A DNA stretch of 64,000 nt from Oscillospiraceae bacterium (lineage in GTDB: Bacteria; Bacillota; Clostridia; Oscillospirales; Ruminococcaceae), in contig JAEDDN010000004.1 of assembly GCA_016298065.1 (NCBI GenBank), positions 55,957 through 119,956 on the forward strand, in the 5' to 3' direction. The notes beneath the pieces are model-generated. The model made no database searches. It saw only the letters and a program-made list of their open reading frames with translations, and was not told the DNA's origin. This document shows, in pieces, positions 59,156 to 64,000 of this stretch (positions are counted from its first letter, which is position 1; every line of letters starts with the position of its first letter). The position numbers and the translations under genes were made by a program.

Positions 59156-59848
59156 ATGCATAAAAAAGACGTGTCGGTAATTATTGTTGCGGCAGGAAAC
59201 GCCACCCGTATGGGAGGGCTTAATAAACAGCTTCTTGAAATAGACGGTATACCTGTAATAATGAGAAGTATTTTGACCTTTGAGCCGCTTGACGAAGTGT
59301 ATGAAATTATAATTGTCACAAAGAAAGAGGATATATCAGTAATAAGAAAGCTTATAGAGCAATATAATATAACAAAGCCTATAAAGCTGGTAGAGGGCTC
59401 TGATACACGTCAGCGCTCGGTGCAAAACGGAATAAAAGCTACAAGCGATAAAACCTCTTACCTTGCGGTGCATGACGGCGCAAGACCTTTTGCAGGAGTG
59501 GAAAACTCAAAAAGAGTGATTTATGCAGGTTATAAATACGGTGCGGCAACTACAGGTGTGATGTCCAAAGACACCGTTAAAATACTCGATGAGGATGGCT
59601 TTGTAAAGGTTACCCCAAACCGTGACAGAATGTACCTTTCCCAAACCCCGCAGGTTTTCAGCAAGGAAAACTATAAAAAGATTGAAAATATGGGCGGTGC
59701 GCTTACCGACGAATGTCAGATTCTCGAAAGCATAGGCGTTAAGGTGTTTATGGCGCAAGGCGACTACAGAAATATAAAAATAACCACTCTTGAAGATATA
59801 GGCGTAGCAAATGCTATTGCAAAAGATATGAGCAAAAAGGAAGTGTAA
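59156..59848 (+). CDS. ispD: 2-C-methyl-D-erythritol 4-phosphate cytidylyltransferase
   Basis: IspD attaches CMP to methylerythritol phosphate in the non-mevalonate isoprenoid pathway. The 230-aa protein shows VIIVAAGNATRMGGLNKQLL, DGARPFAGVENSKRV, TPNRDRMYLSQTPQVF and LTDECQILESIGVKVFM. AAGGGG precedes ATG 59156. It lies 6 nt before ispF, the usual pairing. A perfect hairpin is just upstream of its ribosome site. Confidence 0.96.
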   Translation: MHKKDVSVIIVAAGNATRMGGLNKQLLEIDGIPVIMRSILTFEPLDEVYEIIIVTKKEDISVIRKLIEQYNITKPIKLVEGSDTRQRSVQNGIKATSDKTSYLAVHDGARPFAGVENSKRVIYAGYKYGAATTGVMSKDTVKILDEDGFVKVTPNRDRMYLSQTPQVFSKENYKKIENMGGALTDECQILESIGVKVFMAQGDYRNIKITTLEDIGVANAIAKDMSKKEV

Positions 59849-59854
59849 TCGGTA

Positions 59855-60328
59855 GTGAGAGTAGGGCACGGCTATGATGTACATAAACTTGTTGAGGGCA
59901 GAAAGCTTATTTTAGGCGGAGTTGAGATACCGCATACCTTAGGGCTTTTGGGCCACTCTGACGCAGATGTGCTCCTGCACGCCGTTATGGACGCCATTTT
60001 AGGTGCGGCGGCACTCGGCGATATAGGCAAGCACTTTCCCGATACCGACGAAAAATATAAAGGAGCAGACAGCTTAAAGCTACTGGAATATGTTGCAGAT
60101 TTGACAGAAAAGCAAGGCTATAAAATTATAAATATAGACGCAACCGTTATAGCTCAAAAGCCGAAGCTTGCCCCTTTTATCCAACAGATGAGAGAGAATA
60201 TAGCTAAAGCTTCAAAGCTCGATATATCGGCGGTAAACGTAAAGGCAACCACCGAGGAGGGCTTGGGCTTCAGCGGCAGTCAGCAGGGTATATGCGCACA
60301 CAGTGTATGCCTTATAGAAGATATTTAA
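59855..60328 (+). CDS. ispF: 2-C-methyl-D-erythritol 2,4-cyclodiphosphate synthase
   Basis: IspF cyclises the product of IspE to methylerythritol cyclodiphosphate. The 157-aa protein has the zinc-binding start GHGYDVHKLVEGRKLILGG, VEIPHTLGLLGHSDADVLLH with the ligands DxH and H, GDIGKHFPDTD and TTEEGLGFSGSQQGI. The start is GTG 59855 with AGGAAGTG upstream at the end of ispD. ispE is not in the window. Confidence 0.97.
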   Translation: MRVGHGYDVHKLVEGRKLILGGVEIPHTLGLLGHSDADVLLHAVMDAILGAAALGDIGKHFPDTDEKYKGADSLKLLEYVADLTEKQGYKIINIDATVIAQKPKLAPFIQQMRENIAKASKLDISAVNVKATTEEGLGFSGSQQGICAHSVCLIEDI

Positions 60329-60405
60329 GGAAAGTAACAAAGCTTATCTCTTAAGTCACCAAACCCCTTTTAATTACATAAGGTGTAATGGAAAGGGTGA
60401 CGATT

Positions 60406-60606
60406 ATGGGAGAGAAGCTAATCGTTATGCATTCGCTCACATATGCATATAAAGCACAGGATATTTTAAAACGTCATCATATTCACGCTAAGATAGTCCA
60501 AACTCCGAAGGAGTTAAGCAAAAACGGCTGTGGCTATAGCTTAGCGGTAAACGGTGACGTTGATTTTATTTTAAAGCTTCTAAAACAGTCGGGTATACCG
60601 GTCTGA
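60406..60606 (+). CDS. DUF3343-family small protein
   Basis: The 66-aa protein reads VMHSLTYAYKAQDILKRHHI, IVQTPKELSKNGCGYSLAVN, typical of DUF3343, a small family often encoded beside cysteine desulfurases or selenium-related genes. Its role is unknown; the single Cys in KNGCGYSL is well placed for sulfur or selenium handling. ATG 60406 follows AAAGGGTGA; a frame from 60388 has no site. It is 26 nt before the class V aminotransferase gene. Confidence 0.85.
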   Translation: MGEKLIVMHSLTYAYKAQDILKRHHIHAKIVQTPKELSKNGCGYSLAVNGDVDFILKLLKQSGIPV

Positions 60607-60632
60607 TTTAATATAAATCCTGAGGTGAGATA

Positions 60633-61772
60633 ATGATATATTTAGACAATGCCGCCACTACCTTTCCCAAACCGCAAGCAGTATTAAACAGCGTAACCCA
60701 GGCTGTGAAAATTTACGGTGGTAATCCGGGCAGAAGCGGACACTCGCTTTCGATGAGAACATCAAATAAAATCTATAAGATAAGAGATGGAATTGCGCAG
60801 TTTTTTAATGCCACATCTGAGGGTGTAGTGTTCGCTTTTAACTGCTCTCATGCACTTAATATGGCTATCAAAGGCGTTATGCTCGGCGGAGGACATATTA
60901 TATGCTCCGATTTAGAGCATAATTCTGTCATAAGACCTATTTACGCTTTAAAAAGTAAGGGTATGATAGATTACAGTATCGCTCAAACCGACATAGACCA
61001 CGAAAAAACCCTAACAAATTTCAGGCGCCTTATAAAGCCTAATACAAGGGCAATAGTCTGCACCCACGCTTCAAACGTAACAGGCAGGATTATGCCTATA
61101 AAGGAAATAGGCGCACTTTGTAAAAAAAGAGGCATAACTTTTATAGTAGATGCCGCACAAAGCGCAGGAGTAATAAACATAGACATAAAGGATATGAATA
61201 TAGATATTCTTTGTACGGCAGGGCACAAAGGTCTTTACGGCATTACCGGCACAGGACTTATGATTTTGTCGGAAAATGTAACCCTTGATACCATTATAGA
61301 AGGCGGTACGGGAAGCGTTTCGGCAGAGCTTGAACAGCCCTCGTTTTTGCCTGATCGCTTTGAAAGCGGTACGATAAATACCGTGGGGATACTATCTTTG
61401 TCGGCAGGTATTAACCATATAAAAAGGCTCGGGATAAATAATATTTATGCTAAAGAGTTTTCGTTTTGCAAAAGAATTTACGAAGCGCTTAAAACAATAG
61501 ATTCTGCAAAAATTTACATAGACGAGTTTAAAGAAGATAAATTCGTACCGATAGTGCTCTTTAACTCCGATAAATACACTTCAATACAGATAGTGGAAAA
61601 ATTAAACGACAGAGGCTTTGCTACAAGGGGAGGACTTCATTGCGCACCGCTTGCACATAAGACTCTTTCCACACAGGATAACGGTGCGGTAAGAATATCC
61701 CCGTCGGTTTTTAACACTTCCTCGGAAATAAACAGCCTAATAATAAATTTAAAAAGGATATTGACTTCTTAA
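60633..61772 (+). CDS. cysteine desulfurase-family PLP enzyme (class V aminotransferase fold)
   Basis: The 379-aa protein has the start MIYLDNAATTFPKPQAVLNS, the PLP-binding lysine K199 in TAGHKGLYGITGTG, and C337 in RGGLHCAPLAHKTL, positioned like the persulfide cysteine of SufS/Csd proteins. It should remove sulfur (or selenium) from cysteine. It is a separate branch from IscS and has no iscU or sufU neighbour; DUF3343 is just upstream instead. Ribosome site GAGGTGAG precedes ATG 60633. Confidence 0.9.
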   Translation: MIYLDNAATTFPKPQAVLNSVTQAVKIYGGNPGRSGHSLSMRTSNKIYKIRDGIAQFFNATSEGVVFAFNCSHALNMAIKGVMLGGGHIICSDLEHNSVIRPIYALKSKGMIDYSIAQTDIDHEKTLTNFRRLIKPNTRAIVCTHASNVTGRIMPIKEIGALCKKRGITFIVDAAQSAGVINIDIKDMNIDILCTAGHKGLYGITGTGLMILSENVTLDTIIEGGTGSVSAELEQPSFLPDRFESGTINTVGILSLSAGINHIKRLGINNIYAKEFSFCKRIYEALKTIDSAKIYIDEFKEDKFVPIVLFNSDKYTSIQIVEKLNDRGFATRGGLHCAPLAHKTLSTQDNGAVRISPSVFNTSSEINSLIINLKRILTS

Positions 61773-61814
61773 AGGTAGGTATGTATAATTTTTTTATAAA
61801 TTTGTAAATAACAC

Positions 61815-61843
61815 TTGAATTTATAAAACCTATGTGTTATCAT
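61815..61843 (+). promoter_or_regulatory. sigma-A promoter of secG
   Basis: TTGAAT (61815-61820), 17 bp, extended -10 TGT plus TATCAT (61838-61843). Confidence 0.65.
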
Positions 61844-61883
61844 ATAAAATGATTTATAACGTGCAATATGGAGGAAATTACAA

Positions 61884-62129
61884 ATGGGCGTATTAGAAAT
61901 TATCGGCGGAATTTTATTGCTGGTTGCCAGCGTTATTATAATTTTCGTTATTATGCTTCAAGAATCAAAAACTGAGGGAATAGGCGCACTTACAGGAAGC
62001 AGCGACACTTATGTAGGCAGAAACGGCGCAAAAACAAAGGAAGCATTTTTAGTAAAGCTTACAAAAATTTTAGCCGTAGCATTTTTTGTAGTTGCTTTGG
62101 CAATGAATGTTATATTAAAGTTCTTTTAA
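61884..62129 (+). CDS. secG: protein translocase subunit SecG
   Basis: SecG is the small third subunit of SecYEG. The 81-aa protein has two membrane helices (about 5-25 and 57-80) joined by a loop with EGIGALTGSSDTYVGRNGAK, the family's conserved region. ATG 61884 has TGGAGGAAA upstream. It is alone between its promoter and a strong terminator, and precedes rnr, the usual order secG-rnr-smpB. Confidence 0.95.
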   Translation: MGVLEIIGGILLLVASVIIIFVIMLQESKTEGIGALTGSSDTYVGRNGAKTKEAFLVKLTKILAVAFFVVALAMNVILKFF

Positions 62130-62149
62130 ACTTTAAAAAATGCTTTTTG

Positions 62150-62182
62150 ATACCCTGTGTTTTTAGGCACAGGGTATTTTTA
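62150..62182 (+). terminator. intrinsic terminator of secG
   Basis: 10-bp stem ATACCCTGTG (62150-62159) and CACAGGGTAT (62168-62177), then TTTTAG. Confidence 0.9.
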
Positions 62183-62241
62183 GTTTATGAGGGAAAAATA
62201 AAAATACGCCAAAATAAAAGGAAAGGATATTTAATCTCAGT

Positions 62242-64000
62242 ATGAATAAATACTCTCAAAAAATTTTAAAGGTTTTAAGTATAAATGAAAAAGGTTTAAA
62301 CTTTAGCGAGCTTGTAAAAAAGCTAAAGGTAAAACATAAGGATATAAAAGCGTTAAGGGAAGCGCTTAAAAAGCTCGAAAATGAGGGAAGTATAGCGTAT
62401 AAAAAGCATAAATATATCTTTAACCAAAAACGCCTTATAACCGCAAAAATTGCAAGGCTTAATAAAACCTTCGGCTTTGCGTATGACGAAAAGGAGGATA
62501 AAGAATACTTTATCCCCGGCAAATTTTTAATGGGAGCTCTGCCGGACGATAAGGTCTTACTAAGAAAAATAAAAGGCAAAGGCGAAAGCGACGAGGCAAA
62601 GGTCATAAAGATACTTTCCTACGGCAAAGGCGAGTTTACAGGCGTTTTATTAAAGGAAAACAATATGTATTTTATCTTACCAGATACGCTTATGAAGCAG
62701 GCGGTCACCTTAAAGCAAAATGACACTTCGTGCGCTAAGGTAGGAGATAAAGTACTTGCAAAAATTACCTATCGTGGAAAAAGCCATTTTGAACATAAGG
62801 CTCGGATTATAACTTCTTACGGTGAGGCTGACAGTGCTATGGCCTGTGCCGAAGCGATACTCGACTTAAACGGCATTAGCTTAAATTTTCCCGAGGAGGT
62901 CATTGACAGGGCAAAATACCTTAAACACAGAGATATAAAGGCTAAAGATTTAACCGATAGGCTTGATTTGACAGATGAAATAATTTTCACTATCGACAGC
63001 AAGGAGTCAAAGGACTTGGACGACGCAGTTTCAATAAAAAGGTCAGGCTCGGGGTATGAGCTTAGCGTGCATATAGCGGACGTGTCGCATTATGTTCATC
63101 ATAAGGACGTTATAGATAACGAGGCGTTTTTAAGAGGTACGAGCATTTACTACGCCGATAAGGTTATACCTATGCTACCAAAAGAGCTTTCAAACGGTAT
63201 CTGCTCGCTTAGTCCCGATTGTAACAGGCTTACCTTTTCCTGCTTTATGAAGCTCGATAAGAACGGCGTGCTCGAGGATTTTTACTTTGCAAAAAGCGTA
63301 ATTCGCTCTAAGGTAAAGGGCGTATACAAAGAAATAAACGAGCTTTTTGCAGGCACGGCAGACGATGAAATAAAAGAAAAATATAAAGACGTAAAAGAAA
63401 GCTTATTTTTAATGAAAGAGCTTGCCGATATTTTGTCAGAAAACAGAAAAAAACGTGGCTCACCTGATATTCAAACGCCTGAAGGTAAATTTGAAATTGA
63501 CAAAAACGGACGCTGTATAAATGTTATAAAGAGAGGAAACGGTATCAGCGAAAACATTATCGAGGAGTTTATGCTTTTGGCGAATGAGTCTGCGGCAACG
63601 CTTGCAAAGCAAACGGAAATTCCATTTGTGTACCGCATACACGAACGCCCCGAACAGCAGAAGATAGATAATTTAAATGTACTGCTTAAAGCGCTTGATC
63701 CTAGTGCAAAAACCTTAAGCTATAACATAAAGCCGAAAGCACTTGCCGAAGTGCTCGAAGCTTATAAGGGTAAAGCGGAGTTTGAAGTTATAAACACTCA
63801 GGTTTTAAGGACAATGTCAAAAGCAAAGTACAGTGAAAACCCTATAGGGCATTACGGCTTAGCGCTCGAAAATTACGCTCATTTTACTTCTCCTATAAGG
63901 CGGTATCCCGACCTTACGATACACAGGATATTAAGCGATTATGCCTTAGGCATACCGATAGAAGAAATAAATAATAAATACCGTAAATTCGTTGTAAAAT
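62242..64000 (+). CDS. rnr: ribonuclease R, 5' part; runs off the right window edge
   Basis: RNase R is a 3'-to-5' exoribonuclease that degrades structured RNA, including with tmRNA/SmpB. From ATG 62242 the frame is open for 586 codons to the window end. It starts with a winged-helix unit (residues 1-55), then cold-shock domains, and the RNB catalytic region has TIDSKESKDLDDAVSIKRSG (metal-binding Asp residues), SVHIADVSHYVHHKDVIDNE-type sequence, and later PIGHYGLALENYAHFTSPIRRYPDL. GGAAAGGA is upstream but at a long spacing. smpB would be expected beyond the right edge. Confidence 0.93.
   Translation, partial: MNKYSQKILKVLSINEKGLNFSELVKKLKVKHKDIKALREALKKLENEGSIAYKKHKYIFNQKRLITAKIARLNKTFGFAYDEKEDKEYFIPGKFLMGALPDDKVLLRKIKGKGESDEAKVIKILSYGKGEFTGVLLKENNMYFILPDTLMKQAVTLKQNDTSCAKVGDKVLAKITYRGKSHFEHKARIITSYGEADSAMACAEAILDLNGISLNFPEEVIDRAKYLKHRDIKAKDLTDRLDLTDEIIFTIDSKESKDLDDAVSIKRSGSGYELSVHIADVSHYVHHKDVIDNEAFLRGTSIYYADKVIPMLPKELSNGICSLSPDCNRLTFSCFMKLDKNGVLEDFYFAKSVIRSKVKGVYKEINELFAGTADDEIKEKYKDVKESLFLMKELADILSENRKKRGSPDIQTPEGKFEIDKNGRCINVIKRGNGISENIIEEFMLLANESAATLAKQTEIPFVYRIHERPEQQKIDNLNVLLKALDPSAKTLSYNIKPKALAEVLEAYKGKAEFEVINTQVLRTMSKAKYSENPIGHYGLALENYAHFTSPIRRYPDLTIHRILSDYALGIPIEEINNKYRKFVVK

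Noticed and set aside
1..64000. CRISPR array, integrase or phage region
   Set aside because: No spaced direct repeats of 25-40 bp, no cas genes and no tyrosine or serine recombinase were seen.

Overview
The window is a stretch of A+T-rich chromosome from a Gram-positive anaerobe of the class Clostridia. It most resembles the Oscillospiraceae/Ruminococcaceae side of that group, judged from gene order and family types: topA-trmFO, plsX-rnc-smc-ftsY, infC-rpmI-rplT, yqeK-LCP-rsfS-leuS, AddAB instead of RecBCD, DUF6514, DUF1836, DUF5685 and CD1247-type proteins. The species cannot be named from sequence alone. Most of the DNA is housekeeping and read left to right. Shine-Dalgarno sites are strong, TTG and GTG starts are common, and promoters are of the sigma-A type, many with an extended -10.

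Layout. 1-1304 (minus): the start of an S1-domain RNA-binding protein, cut by the window edge, and a small unknown protein. 1.4-9.8 kb: purB, the secDF export motor, a sugar-isomerase-like TIM barrel, a DUF6514 protein, transaldolase and a ComEC-like competence channel. 9.9-16.9 kb: addB-addA. 17.0-18.5 kb: infC-rpmI-rplT, with a consensus promoter, a long leader and an ATT start for infC. 18.5-25.1 kb: an rRNA/tRNA methyltransferase, dprA, topA, trmFO and plsX. 25.1-37.5 kb: rnc, a radical SAM protein, smc, ftsY, rdgB, yhbY, nadD, yqeK, an LCP protein, rsfS and leuS, tightly packed and often overlapping. 37.6-43.4 kb: rpsU, yqeG, an endonuclease IV-like gene, an M24 peptidase, efp, a Cys/Asp-rich zinc-ribbon protein and a lipid flippase.

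43.4-48.4 kb is the accessory zone. It holds a ricin-fold protein with a histone-H1-like tail on the minus strand. Beyond it is a two-gene minus-strand cassette: a zinc-ribbon membrane protein and a secreted or membrane-anchored Gly-rich protein. The cassette has its own promoter and terminator and sits between two 5'-truncated, inverted remnants of one IS3-type element whose 3' ends point outward. This is the best candidate for something undescribed.

48.4-64 kb returns to core genes: DUF1836, DegV, tRNA-Leu(GAG), feoAB with a terminator between the two genes, a metallophosphoesterase, a MITE-like repeat, a three-gene minus cluster (membrane protein, Cys-tailed J-protein, DUF5685), a SAM methyltransferase with trmL, a CorC-type protein, ispD-ispF, DUF3343 with a cysteine desulfurase, secG, and the start of rnr, cut by the right edge.

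The genes serve a few joint tasks. SecD, SecF, SecG and FtsY cover protein export. ComEC, DprA and AddAB cover DNA uptake and recombination. InfC, L35, L20, S21, LeuS, EF-P, RsfS, YhbY, TrmFO, TrmL, RNase III and RNase R cover translation and RNA processing. Functions are assigned from recognised motifs by eye; no database search was run.
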